A DNA stretch of 64,000 nucleotides from Trichopria drosophilae (Eukaryota > Arthropoda > Insecta > Hymenoptera > Diapriidae). Shown piece after piece: positions 1 through 11,343 of this stretch. Both the position numbers and the translations under genes were made by a program. Every line of letters begins with the position of its first letter. Positions within the stretch are counted from its first letter, which is position 1. The stretch is from the NCBI GenBank assembly GCA_030407085.1, contig CM059586.1:104297501-104361500 (forward strand), written 5' to 3'. The notes under the pieces were generated by a model. The model worked only from the letters and a program-made list of their open reading frames with translations. It was not told where the DNA came from and did no database searches.

Positions 1-1867
1 AATGTTCTCGTTGCAATCGTAAGTTAATACGAGCAACGATTCCTGTACTCTTAGAATCCTAATAATATCAGCCAATAAAATTAGACGAATTTTAAAAAAA
101 ATGAACGCAAAAAAGGTTTAAAAAACATATACTCGTTGAAGATATCGCGTGCATATAAAGTATCTTCGAAATCGATCTATTAAAATGTTTCAAAAAAACT
201 GCTCTTCATAATTTACTTTTTAGTTAATTACAAATTCATTTGCTCCGCAGGGAAAAAGTTTTGTACGCCAGTTTATCAGATTCGCCGGTAAATTCTTTCT
301 TAACAGTTTACGAACGTAACTTACTTTTTGTCGGTAATTTCTTACATCATTTCTTATATCACGTTTAACGTGAACTATTCCACAAATATCTGTTCTTAAG
401 CAGTAACAATCAGTATTTCCAATGTCAATGAGGAACGTTTTCAAAAATTCATTCTTTTAACTACGAAAAATCATTTAAGAATCGTTGGGAAGTAATAATA
501 TGGCTTCGACGTATCTATTCTATAAATTTCTTAGAGTCAAAATTCACTCTTTATGGAGTGAAACATTAGCCACTTTAGCAAAAGAATTAATTCTCACTCA
601 AGAATGAAAGTAAAATAAAAAAAATATATAAATTGAATTAGATCCAGATTGTATTAGGAGGTTATGGAATTGTTAACATTACGTTGTGACTCTAGCTTTT
701 ATATATAAATTTTGCATTTCGAATGACTGAATATCCGTAAAAACGCGACTTATTAGAGCACAGAGAGCTTAGTTGGTTGTGGTGCTGTTTTGGAGTTAAA
801 AACTGGAGGAGCAAAAAGAGCAAAAATTCTTTAAACATCTGTTTTGCAAACACGTTGGCTATATTTCCACCATAGCCTTCCCAACCCAGAACATTTTTTT
901 TTGTAATAGTTTGGATACTCTGTACAAAAAAAAACGAGTTGATTAGGAAAACCAACTGTGAATTCGTTGGATTTGGTTGATTGGGAGAACCAATTAATTG
1001 GTAGAAAAACTATTTAATTGGATGGGAGATCCAATAAATTGGTTAAATTAGTTCTCCCAACCAATTTTTTTGCTAGATCCCAAAGCACTACACTAGTTGG
1101 TTTGGAACAACTGATAAGTTGGGTTTCCCAACCATCTCATTCTTTCCGTGAAGTTATTATATAATTGTAAACCTGAAGAAAGCACAAAAATGTTGCTGCT
1201 GTTTGGAGTGGTTTCACGAAAGTTGTTTTAAAAGAAGAGTTCAAAGGACCGACGATAGTTTCCCTTGTTTTTTCAAGAAAGCCATGCCAAACAATGTCAG
1301 TTACTCGTTGATATCTTCGACATCTCTAAGATAATATCGAGGTCATCAGCCTAACGAACACCTTCAAATACGGAACCACCATCCGAAAACGTGTTCAATG
1401 GAACTTAAAAAGTTACAATTGAAGATGTCATTAACCAAATGGCCTCAGGCATAAAGAGTATGTTTATAAAACAAAGAACTTAAAAGAGGTTAAGAAGTAA
1501 TCTTCCATACGTCAAGAATACGCGGATAAATAAAACATATCATAGCATTCCAAACAATGGAATTACGGATCAAAGAAATCATTTATGAAATCACTTTAGA
1601 ATCTGCATCAGCAGCTGCTGATGATTATATTGGGCTTCGCTTATATCATGGCTAAAACTTAGCCTCTGCCTATAAGTTTCAGATTGTGATCCCCTAACTC
1701 CTTCTTGTCAAAAATTTTGCACTAATTGCCAGCATCGCAGCGAATATAACAGCCAATTTAATTTAGTTAATGTTGAATTTAGTTTCTTTTTCGTTTATAT
1801 TCTCTCATAGTATTAGTTCGAGGTACAAAATACATTCAGCATAAGTATTAGATCAGTTAAAGATAAT
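1..1867. other. Intergenic, no gene recognised
   Basis: AT-rich sequence with only short open frames that resemble nothing I recognise. Two local structures stand out. Positions about 945-1135 hold several copies of TTGGTT / AACCAA and GGGA-AACCAA motifs in both orientations. An 18-bp perfect palindrome (CATCAGCAGCTGCTGATG) lies near 1607-1624 and has an E-box (CAGCTG) at its centre. Neither is assigned a function. Confidence 0.6.
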
Positions 1868-4800
1868 TAGGGATTTTGTTTTCTTTTTTCTCTTTTCCTT
1901 TCTTTTTCTTTTTTTCTTTTTCCTATTTACCTCTCTTTTCTTTTTTCCTTGCCTTGCTTTTTTCTGTATTGTTTCTTATTTTCTTTTTTCTTAATTTTTT
2001 TCTTTCTCCTTTCTTTCGTAACTTCCATGTGGGACTGTCAGTAATGCGGCTTCTTCTCTTTTTATTATACTTTGTAATTAAATATAAAGAACTTTTTTTT
2101 GAAAAAATGTACAATTAAAAGTATATTGTTATTATTTTTCGTTCTTTTCTTTTTTCCATTTTCCTTTCTCTTCTTTTTCCGTGTTTCTTTTTTTTTTCTT
2201 TATTGATTTTTCTTTTTTTGTTCTTTTTTTCTTATTTCTTTCTTTTATCTCTTTCTTTTACAAAAATTATATTATAAAAATCAGAAACAAAACGACAGAA
2301 GAGGTTACTTTAATTTTTCTATTTATGTTTTACAGAAATTGATGATTTCGATAATACATATACAGACTGATTACGGATTTATACAAATTGAAAAAATGAA
2401 GAAATTTTGAAATCTGAAGTCATATCAGTGTATTTTACTGAGTATAAATAAATTCAATTGAATTCCGGATGAAAATGATATAGAAGCTCAAGAGTAATTA
2501 CTCTTGTAATGGAAAAGGAATTCCATTTCCATCGACCATTTTTAAAAGAATTTATAAATTCAAATTCGTTTTCGACTGGACAGTAATGTCTATACATTTT
2601 TCAATTTCTTCACTATTGTGACTTACTTTAAAATGAACTTCCATGTCGGACCCTCGGCAATGCTGTTTTCTTCATCTTATTCTGTCCTTTCGTTTTTCTT
2701 TTTCTTGCCTTTTTTCTTTCTTCTTTATTTTCTCCTCTATCTTTCCTGTCTTCTTCTTTTTCTTCATTCATTTCCTTTCTTCCTTTTTTCACAATTATAT
2801 TCAAATCATATATCAAAATCAACGCATAAATCGCCTCTTCTGGCCTTTCTTTTTTCTTTCTTCCCTTTTCCCCCTTTTTTTCTGTCCTTTCTTTTTCTTT
2901 CTTCCTGTTGTCTTTCTTCTTTTTCTTATTTTTTTTTCTTTTTTCTTATTTTTCTGTCTTCTTTGTCTTGCCTTTCTTTCTTTCCCTTCTTCCTCCTGCC
3001 TTTCTGTTTTCTTCCTTCCTATTTCTTTCCTTTCTTTTTGTTTCCTTTCTTTTTCTTTCTTCCTTTTGTCTTTCTTCTTTTTCTTATTTTTTTTCTTATT
3101 TTTCTGTCTTCTTTGTCTTGCCTTTCTTTCTTTTCCTTCTTCCTCCTGCCTTTCTGTTTTCTTCCTTCCTATTTCTTTCCTTTTTTTCTGTCATATGAAT
3201 GATTTTTTAGGGGCGGTACATTTTTCATTTTCTGGATTATTCACTTGCGATTTACGTAAAACGTGAAATGCCATGTTGGACTGTCAGTAATATTGCTTTC
3301 TTCGGTTTTTTCTTTCCTTTCTTTTATTTTTTCTTGCTTTTCTTCTTCTTGTTCTTTCTTCTCCTTCTTTCTTTTCTTATTCTTTCTTCCTATTTCTTTC
3401 CTTTCTTTTGTCTTTCTTCTTTTTCTTTCATTTCTCTTGCCTTTTTCCTTTTTCTTTACTTTCTGTTTTCTTTCTTCTTTTTCTTGCCATTCTTTTTTTT
3501 ATCTTTTTTTTCTTACCTTTTTGTTATTCTTATTTCTTTCTTTTTCAAAATGATATTATGAATACAATGACAAAACGAAGAATGTGGTTATTTTATTTTC
3601 TTTTTATATTGTACAGAAATTTATGGTGTAGAAACATTGTAGCGGATTCAAATATCTATCGTTTAATTCGTAAATATCTACAAATCAAACTGATTTATAC
3701 ATATTGAAAAAAGAAGAAATATTCAAATTCGACGACTTATCAATGTTTTTTTTGTTATGGGTACAAATAAATTCAATTGAATTCCGGTTGAAAATAATAT
3801 AGTAGGTCAAGAGTAATTCCATCGACCATTTTTCAGTGCTTGGATTATTCATTATTATGACATACGTGTAAAATGAAATTCCATGTCGGACCATCAGTAA
3901 TGCTGCTTTCTTTTTCTTTCTTTTCTTTTTTCTTTTTCCTTTTAATTTTGTTTTTTTCTTTCTCCTTTTACTTTTGTTTCTTTTTTCTACTTTTTCTATG
4001 TTCGTTTTTTTTTCTTTCTTTCTATTTTTCCAAATTTAAATATGAATACAACGACAAAACGAAGAAAGAGATTATTTTAATTTATATAAATTATACAGAA
4101 GTTTATAGTTTTATATGTAAATACATATGCATCAAACTGATTACAGATTTATACAGATGGAAAAAAATTAAGTAACATTGAAATCCGAAGACATATCGAT
4201 GTTTTATTGTTATGGGTACAAATAAATTCAAAGAAGATCAAGAGTAATCCCATTTCCATCGACTCTTTTTAACACAATTTATAAATAGAAATTCGATCCC
4301 GGCGGGACACTAGTGTCGATACATTTTTCATTTTCTGGATTATTCACTTACGACTTACGTAAAAAGTGAAATTCTATGTTGGGTCGTCAGTAACATTTGC
4401 TTTCTTCAGCTTTTTTTTTAATTTCTTTTATGTTTCCTTGCTTTTCTGCTTGTTCTTATTTCTCTTTCTTTCCTTTCATTCCTTTATTTTCTTTCTTCTT
4501 TATCTTTCCTTTGTTTTTCTTCTTTTTTTCTCTTTTTCTCGCTTTTCTTTTTTCTTTCTTCTTTTTCTTTCCTTTTTTCTTAATTTTATTCTTTACCTTC
4601 TTTTGCCTTCCTTCTTTTTCGTCCTTTTGTTTTTTTTTCTTTTTCCTTTTCTGTCTTTTTTTCTCGCTTATCCTTTTCTTACTTCTTTTTCTTTCCTTTC
4701 TTTCGTATATCTTCTTTTACTACCGTTTCTTTTTTCTTTCTTCTTTTCTTGCTTTTCTTTTTCTTTCCTCACTTCTTTTACGTCGTTTTTTTCTTGATTT

Positions 4801-5908
4801 TATTTCTTTTTTTTCCTTTCTTTTTTCTTCTTTTCTTTTTGTTTTCCTTTTTTCTTTCCTTTCTTTTATTCTTTTTTCTTCCTTTTTTCCAAAATTATAT
4901 TATGAAAATTGAAGAAATTTTCCAATTCGACGACGTAGCAATGTTTTTTTTTGATATGGGTACAAATAAATTAAATTTAATTCCGGATGAAAATAACATA
5001 GAAGGTCAAGAGTAATTCCATCGACTATTTTTAACAGAATTTATAAATTCAAATTCCATTAGGTCGGGGCAGTCATGTCGATACACTTTTCAGTTTTTGG
5101 ATTATTCATTATTGTGACATACCTTTAAAATAAAATTCCACTCAGTCAATAATGTTGCTTTTTTTCTTTATTTTCTTTTTTCTTTCTCCTTTTTCATTCA
5201 CTTCTTTTTTCGTTCTTTTTTTCTTTCCTTTCTTTTCTCTTTCTTCTTTTTCTTGCTGTTTTTTGCTTTCTTTCCTTTCTTTTTCCTTTTTTTCTGTTTT
5301 ATTTTTCTTTCCTTTCTTTCTTACTTTTTTCCAAAATTATATTATGAAAAATGAAGAAATATTCAAATTCGGCGACGTATTAATGTTTTTTTGATATGGG
5401 TACAAATAAATTCAATTGAATTCCGGATGAAAATAATAGAGAAGGTCAAGAGTAATTCCATTGACCATTTTTAACAGAATTTAAAAATTTAAATTCGATT
5501 CGGACGGGACAGTCATGTCGATACATTTTTCAGTTTTTGAATTATTCATTATTGTGCCATACCTATAAAATGAAATTCCACGTCGGACCGTCAGTAATGC
5601 TGCTTTCTTTTTCTTTCTTTTCTTTCCTTTCTTTTTTCTTTCATTTCTTTTTTCTTTCATTTCTTTTTTCGTTCTTTTTTTTCTTGTCTTTTTTTCTTTA
5701 CTTTCTTCATTTTCTTTATTCTTTTCTTGCTTTTCTTTTTCTTTCTTATTGTTCTTTCCTTTCTTTTTCTTTCTATCCTTTCTTTATTCTTTCTTCTTTT
5801 TTTCTGTTTTATTTTTCTTTCCTTTCTTTTATTCTTCTGTCTTTCTTTTTTCCAAAATTATATTATGAAAAATGAAGACATATTCAAACTCGGATTCGTA
5901 TCAATGTT
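1868..5908. repeat. Tandem array of ~0.5-0.75 kb units with long pyrimidine tracts
   Basis: Seven units share the anchor ATTCCATGTCGGACCGTCAG or a close variant, at about 2028, 2640, 3268, 3874, 4370, 5140 and 5575. Each anchor is followed by a C/T-only tract of roughly 150-550 bp. After the tract comes a conserved spacer of about 300 bp containing AAAATTATATTATGAAAA, GGGTACAAATAAATTCAATT, GAATTCCGGATGAAAATAAT and CATTTTTCAGTTTTTGGATT. The spacers are well conserved, while the tracts vary in length. The long open frames of F, L and S residues in the tracts are composition artefacts, not genes. Confidence 0.85.
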
Positions 5909-6125
5909 TTGATTGATTGATTGGTAACTTTATTAGGCAACTGGTCAGCTGACCGTGTGCAAACACTACATATATAAAGATTTACAAAGTATAATATAAT
6001 AAACATAATAGTGAAAAACAATAGTAGTAAGTAGCAAAATTCAACGAATACTGTGCACATCCCGACGAAGGAAGGTACTTAGCTTTATTTTAAAGTCATG
6101 GGACGATGATGCATTCCGAACATTA
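5909..6125 (-). mobile_element. 3' end of a LINE inserted in the pyrimidine array
   Basis: On the minus strand this encodes a LINE ORF2 C-terminus (…SSSHDFKIKLSTFLRRDVHSIR, stop), then a short 3' UTR ending in GATT repeats (plus-strand GATTGATTGATTGG at 5911). This is a 5'-truncated non-LTR retrotransposon tail. Pyrimidine-tract sequence resumes at about 6130-6300. Confidence 0.6.
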
Positions 6126-6310
6126 GGGTCAATTTCTTTTCTTTTTTCTTTACTTTCTTCTTTTTCTTTATTCTTTTCTTGCTTTTCTTTTTCTTTCTTT
6201 CCTTTCTTTTCTCTTTCTTTTTTTCTTTCTTTTCTTTCTTCTTTTTTCGGTTTTATTTTTCTTTCCTTTCTTTTATTCTTCTTTCTTTCTTTTTCCAAAA
6301 TTATATTCTG
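6126..6310. repeat. Last pyrimidine tract of the array
   Basis: C/T-only tract followed by the array spacer start (AAAATTATATTCTGAAAT), showing that the array continued past the LINE tail. Confidence 0.75.
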
Positions 6311-6589
6311 AAATATAAATCCAATAAGCACAGATTTTGAAAAAAGAATACTTTATGACTTCTCGAAAGTCCGCATGAAATTATACTTATAGTGCATAAG
6401 ACGTAATAAAAAAGAATTCTTTTATAACAAATTTGAGTTACCGACCGAGTTTCTCGCAAGCGCACGAGTCTTGGGTAAGTTTGTATATAAGGAACCTTAA
6501 AACGCGGCATGTGTTAAATATATGTAGGTACATATGTAGGTAGTGTGTGCACTGGTGTGCACTGCTACATGTGGATAATACACGTTTTC

Positions 6590-6790
6590 ATCACACTGGG
6601 ACGAAAGCAGCAACTTTCCTCCCGCTTGCGAGAGGAAAGTTACTTCCTTTCCTCCCTGTCGTGAAGAAAAATCGTATACTTCCCTCGGGAAGTAAAAAAG
6701 AATGCCTCAGACTACATGTTTTTCACCCTCGGCTTCACCTCGGGTAAAAATTACACGCAGTCTGAGACATTCTTTATTTTACCTCCCTCG
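6590..6790. repeat. Cluster of nested hairpins, likely a small foldback element
   Basis: Three stem-loops follow each other: CTTTCCTC…GAGGAAAG (about 6618-6643), ACTTCCCTCGGGAAGT (about 6679-6694), and a longer one whose outer arms are AAGAATGCCTCAGACT and AGTCTGAGACATTCTT (about 6698-6775). The longer one encloses an inner stem, TTTTCACCC / GGGTAAAA. I do not recognise the family. Confidence 0.55.
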
Positions 6791-6849
6791 TTGAGTAATA
6801 TACTAATCTCGCTCTCTCTCAAAATTAATTCCATAATTATTATTATACT

Positions 6850-7275
6850 TATTCAGTAAAAGAATTCTTTATGAACATTTAGTTACGGTTTGTGAGGAAC
6901 ATTTTTACAAAATGAGTTTATAAAAGCATTCGTATCTAACTCTTAATTTAATAACTATGGCGGACATTCGTTATTTTTTAAAGCATTCACAAAGAATTCT
7001 TCTAGAATTCTTATTTCATAAAAGCATTCAAGAAGTATTCTTTTTGAATATATCAAAATTTCTTTTTGCTTATTGGGAAGAAATATTCAAATTCGGAGAC
7101 GTATCAATGTTTTTTATAAATTCAATTGAATTCCGGTTAAAAATAATATAGAAGGTCAAAAGTAATTCCATCAACCATTTTTATAAGAGAATTTATAAAT
7201 TCAAATTTGATTTCGATGGGACAGTAGTGTCGATATATTTTCTCAAGTATTTACGTGACTTACGTAAAAATTGAA
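6850..7275. repeat. Dispersed repeat copy joined to a solitary array spacer
   Basis: 6850-7075 is related to 50515-50735; both carry TTAATTTAATAACTAT, TTCTAGAATTCTT and GAAGTATTCTTTT. From about 7080 to 7275 the sequence becomes a single copy of the spacer of the 1.9-5.9 kb array (ATTCAAATTCGGAGACGTAT, AATTCCGGTTAAAAATAA). A hairpin with 13-bp arms (TTTGCATGCATTA / TAATGCATGCAAA) follows at about 7286-7324. Confidence 0.6.
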
Positions 7276-7845
7276 ATAACTCGTGCAATTTGCATGCATT
7301 ATTCATTCTTTTAATGCATGCAAATGCAGTCATTCAGTAACTATACATTGCAAATCGCTCATGAGCATTGTCCACTACATTCTGACATATGTATACATAT
7401 ATATATATATATATATATATCAATAGTGTATCGACTGTGCATCCACGCGCGTCACAAGTCATAATATACACGAAGTGTCAAAAGAGGGGAAAGACAACAT
7501 CAGAGAGAGGGAAAGAAAAGGGGAGAAAGACCGGAAAAGGGAATGAAGTGAACTGGAAAAGAAAGCAGCTCAAGAGAAATGTCAAACGTCAAGACTGCGA
7601 AATCAATTTCGCAAGATTCACTCCGTCCGTTTTAACCTCAAAATTCCTGTGGTAAATTTTGTCTAAAATTTCATTTAGTCACCAATTTTTGTACCTTCAT
7701 TTTTAGAATGTCAAATCTTCTTTTTCAGATTTGGAAACATATTTTTGCCATCAAATTTTTTCAAAAAATTGTACAAAATAAGTGACCAAAGTTTGGAAAT
7801 GTAGTGTCGCTCCAATTTCTCTTCAGTATTTAAGAATTGCATCCA

Positions 7846-10800
7846 ATGTCCCTCGACGATGACTTTGTACAACCTTTCGAGGAATTCGAACTTCCGCAGT
7901 GGGGAACGCTCCATGAATTGTGTCAAACCAGCGTGGATTATTTTTCCTCGCACCAGGATGAAGGAAGTCTACGGATACGTGGAGCGTTGATGTTAATTAT
8001 TGACACTTTAAACATTTTGCGGCCACTGTACAAGGAAATAGCCCACATCGCACCTTTGTACGACTTTGACGAACGTACGCCTGGCAATGGTTTTCGCAGC
8101 TTTCTTATGCTTGTCGACAAGAGCATCACTCATTCAGTAGCAGTATGTCGCGAAATGTTCCGGCAGAAAGATTCTGTCCTATTTTGGAAAACGTCACGCA
8201 TGAAGTACGATTATTTTCATAGTAACAAAAATTCAATTGATAACAAAATTTTACTTTTAGAGAGGTCGAGAGCTGTTCGCAACTACTAGCATCGTTAAGT
8301 ACTTGTTTTCAATATCTACAAATTTATGCGTCAAGTGAATCTAAAAACAACGGCGAACGTTCGCTATTTTCGACTCAAGAGCATAGCGTACAAGAACTTT
8401 TGAGTCAGGCTGAAACCGTTAATCAATATTGCTTTTACGGACGATGCGGAGGTTTTCAGGTTTTGTTATATTACAATTTATATTTTCCAATCGTAAAATA
8501 TTGTATTTAATAAAATTGTTTCATTTTAGTTCTGCGACAGCATGAAAATTGTTATGAAGACAATAATGTTAGCAATGGCCTCGTTTAGCGAAGTTTTTTA
8601 CGACAATGTTGGCATTATCGGCCGTTGCACCAACTCCATGCAGTATTTTATGGATCCTGAAATGAGAGCTCGGCGAATAGTGACAATATCCCAGAATGCA
8701 GATATTTCGTTCTGTAAAGCTTTCTGGAAGTTAAACGAAGCAAGTAAGTACTTTTAACCCTTTAAGTACCAAATCTGTACAATTTGTACATGGATTTCAG
8801 CATCGTTTTATGTATACAGTAGGACCTCTCTTATTCTAATTAGTAAAGTTTTTCAAGATGGCGCCGACCTCTCTTATTCTAATTTTCCCCTTACCTTTTT
8901 ATAGATAATAATTTTTTCGCACCACTGTAACAATGCTTGTTATACATATAAACATATAACATAACCTGTAATTCGAATCACGATTCACGAAGCGCGAAAC
9001 GATTTGGTGGGGATAGAGGTTAATATAACTTTGGATGAGACGAATGCATAACTTAGGACGAACGCCTAACTTTGGATAGTATAACTTAGGATGGTGATCA
9101 CTGTACTGCCAGTGGTGAGGATGAGGGGAAGCGGTAAAATAAGGGAAGAAGCCGCCATCTTCTTTGACTCGAAAAGTTAAAATAAAGGGAGGGCCACATA
9201 TATGTATTTTATACATAAAACAATGCTGAAATCCTTCTGCAAATTGTGCACATTTGGGACTTAAAGGGTTAATCAAATATAATACAATTTATACAAATAT
9301 TTTTATCGCAGATATAGTTTTCGACGTTCCAAGTATGGTTATGCCAAGTTTAGCAATAAACCATATAATTTCGATACCTCCGGAAGAAATGGACTTTATG
9401 ACGATGGAAGGATTGCCGGTAGACATTCCGGTTCCTTCCAGCCACATTGGTAAAAAGCCTATTCATGTTCGATTATTAAGTTCCAAGCGTCGCATAGGAA
9501 TGGTAAGTAAAATTATAACCAACATTTCTTAATTTTAAACGCATAAATATCTTCAGGTTGGTTCTGGCAGCGTTAAAGGTCCGCTGGAAGATCAGTGCGA
9601 AGGATTGGTAATTCACTGCCACGGCGGTGGATTTGTAGCGCAAAGTTCTCGCTCTCACGAAGTTTATCTTCGCTACTGGGCCATAGAACTGGATGTACCG
9701 ATTCTCAGCATCGATTACAGTCTAGCTCCTGCTGCACCGTTTCCTCGTGCTTTGGAGGAAGTTTTATACGCTTACATTTGGGCACTGAAACACGCCAATA
9801 CTCTCCTGGGGACTTCAGCGCGCAAAGTTGTTTTTGCAGGTATGTTACGATTTATCATCGTTAGTGCACTTTTATAACTTTTAACTTTTCAGGTGATTCG
9901 GCAGGAGCTAACTTAAATTTAGCCACTACTTTGAGGTGTATCGAACTGAATATCAGAAAACCTGACGGAATATTCATGTCGTATTCTCCGGTGCTAATCG
10001 AGTTTGTTCCCTCCCCGTCGAGGTTGTTAAGCTTGGGTGATCCTATATTACCCTTCGGTTTTATGATGCGCTGCTTGAAAGCTTACGCAGAGAAACAAGA
10101 CGGGGACGAAAGCAGCAAATCTGATACTGAATCTTTCGCCGAAGTTAGCGAAAGTGATTTGATTGCACTGGCGCTTAGTGCGAACGGAGACGAAACTAAC
10201 GAGGGACAAAAACTTGCTTCGCTGCCGTCAGACTCGACTTTAAATTCTGTCAGCTTGTCGGATGGGGAACAAGGTATAAAATTAAAATATATAAAAATTG
10301 TTGATGTTTACTAAAATTATATAACAGCAGGAGAAATCTTTGAAGAAGAATCGAAATCTCAAGAATATATTAACAAGTTCATGGAAATGTACAAAAATTC
10401 AAAGTTTAGTTCTTCGATATCGATGTTGAACGGCTCTAAATACCGAGAAGGGACAAACGATTCTAAACCTTGGTCGCTATTCGGTTGGAAGTTTGGAAAA
10501 AATGATAAAGAACCTCGACTACTCAATACGGAGCTGGGTAAAACTCTCGCGGAAGAATTTACATTTACTGTTCCGAGAAATCAATTGCTCAGTCCGTATC
10601 GTGCGACTGACGAAGACCTCAAAAAAATGCCTCCGATCAGTGTTTTGGTAAGTAAATCTTATTCCTCAGCAAGATAAAAAATAAATACAAAATTATTGTA
10701 GACGACAGATCTGGACCCTTGCCTCGACGACTGTGTCATGTTCGCGAAGAGACTTAAATCGGTTGACAAACCAGTCAAGTTGGATATCTTAAACGGCCTC

Positions 10801-10951
10801 CCACACGGGTTTCTTAACCTTTGCCTGGTAAGTATTGTACGGTTAAAATAAATTACAGAAATTTCATTTTATAATATTTCAGGTTTCAAAAGACGCATTC
10901 GAAGGCTCGCAGTTGAGTGCTAAAAGAATTAAGGAACTGCTGCAATCGTAA
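7846..10951 (+). CDS. Hsl: Hormone-sensitive lipase (9 coding exons)
   Basis: Cytosolic/lipid-droplet neutral lipase that hydrolyses diacylglycerol, cholesteryl and retinyl esters when stored fat is mobilised. Exons by splice sites and frame: 7846-8204, 8261-8459, 8530-8743, 9312-9502, 9557-9839, 9893-10273, 10331-10647, 10702-10827, 10883-10951, giving 712 aa. The N-terminal HSL domain ([23 protein letters not shown]) precedes an alpha/beta-hydrolase core with the oxyanion motif HCHGGGF, the nucleophile motif GDSAGAN, the acid in LDPCLDD and the histidine in LPHGF, so the catalytic set is intact. An acidic, Ser-rich insert between SAYAEK-type and MPPISVL regions matches the position of the regulatory module of vertebrate HSL. 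The ATG at 7846 is the first in frame after a stop at 7831; an additional upstream exon is possible because TTCTCTTCAG precedes it. Intron 3 carries nested MITEs. It converges on NAA50. Confidence 0.93.
8758..9268. mobile_element. piggyBac-like MITE in HSL intron 3
   Basis: TTAA (8754-8757) precedes CCCTTTAAGTACCAAATC, and the inverted end GGGACTTAAAGGG is followed by TTAA (9269-9272). The terminal inverted repeats extend about 50 bp, to CAGCAT / ATGCTG. The TTAA target and CCC ends are typical of piggyBac-superfamily elements. There is no transposase, and a second MITE lies inside. Confidence 0.75.
8817..9198. mobile_element. pogo/Tigger-like MITE nested in the piggyBac-like MITE
   Basis: Starts TA|CAGTAGGACCTCTCTTATTC and ends in a degenerate inverted copy (AAATAAAGGGAGGGCCACA|TA). 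It is related to the elements at 30666, 40115 and 51668. CAGT ends with a TA duplication fit the Tc1-mariner/pogo group. Confidence 0.6.
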
Positions 10952-11343
10952 TTTACGGCCAAAATGTAACTGTTTATATGTAATTAGGAAAATATTTATT
11001 GAAAAGTTTCGGTTTAGTTTTCTGTTGCGTTTTAATTTATAAGATATTTATCGTCTTGTCGAAAGCTTCGACGATGTTGAAGATATTTATTGTGAGTGTT
11101 TTATGTAAGTCGGTAATTTATGTAAGTGTCGGTGTTATGTAAAAATTCACGAAGAGTTCTTGGATTTTTTTATTAATTTTGTAACCTGGTGGACAGCTAA
11201 CGAAAATGTATATATGTACATGAATTTTGGATTTTTCATTTCTTACCTTTCCATTAAAAATTTTCAAAGTTTGGTAAAGAGGTATTTTATTAATAATTTG
11301 TACAGTAGATGGTTGAATGTAACGATGTTGAATTATGGAACGT
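10952..11343. other. Convergent intergenic region between HSL and NAA50
   Basis: 3' UTRs of two convergent genes. On the minus strand an AATAAA at 11286-11291, 53 nt beyond the NAA50 stop, is a likely poly(A) signal. No clear AATAAA is seen just downstream of the HSL stop. Confidence 0.5.
11286..11291 (-). terminator. Likely NAA50 poly(A) signal AATAAA
   Basis: TTTATT on the plus strand reads AATAAA on the minus strand, 53 nt after the NAA50 stop codon. Confidence 0.5.

Noticed and set aside
1876..5912. Many long F/L/S-rich open frames on the plus strand and K/R/E-rich ones on the minus strand
   Set aside because: They follow the pyrimidine tracts exactly; stop codons are simply rare in C/T-only DNA, and tract length varies between units.
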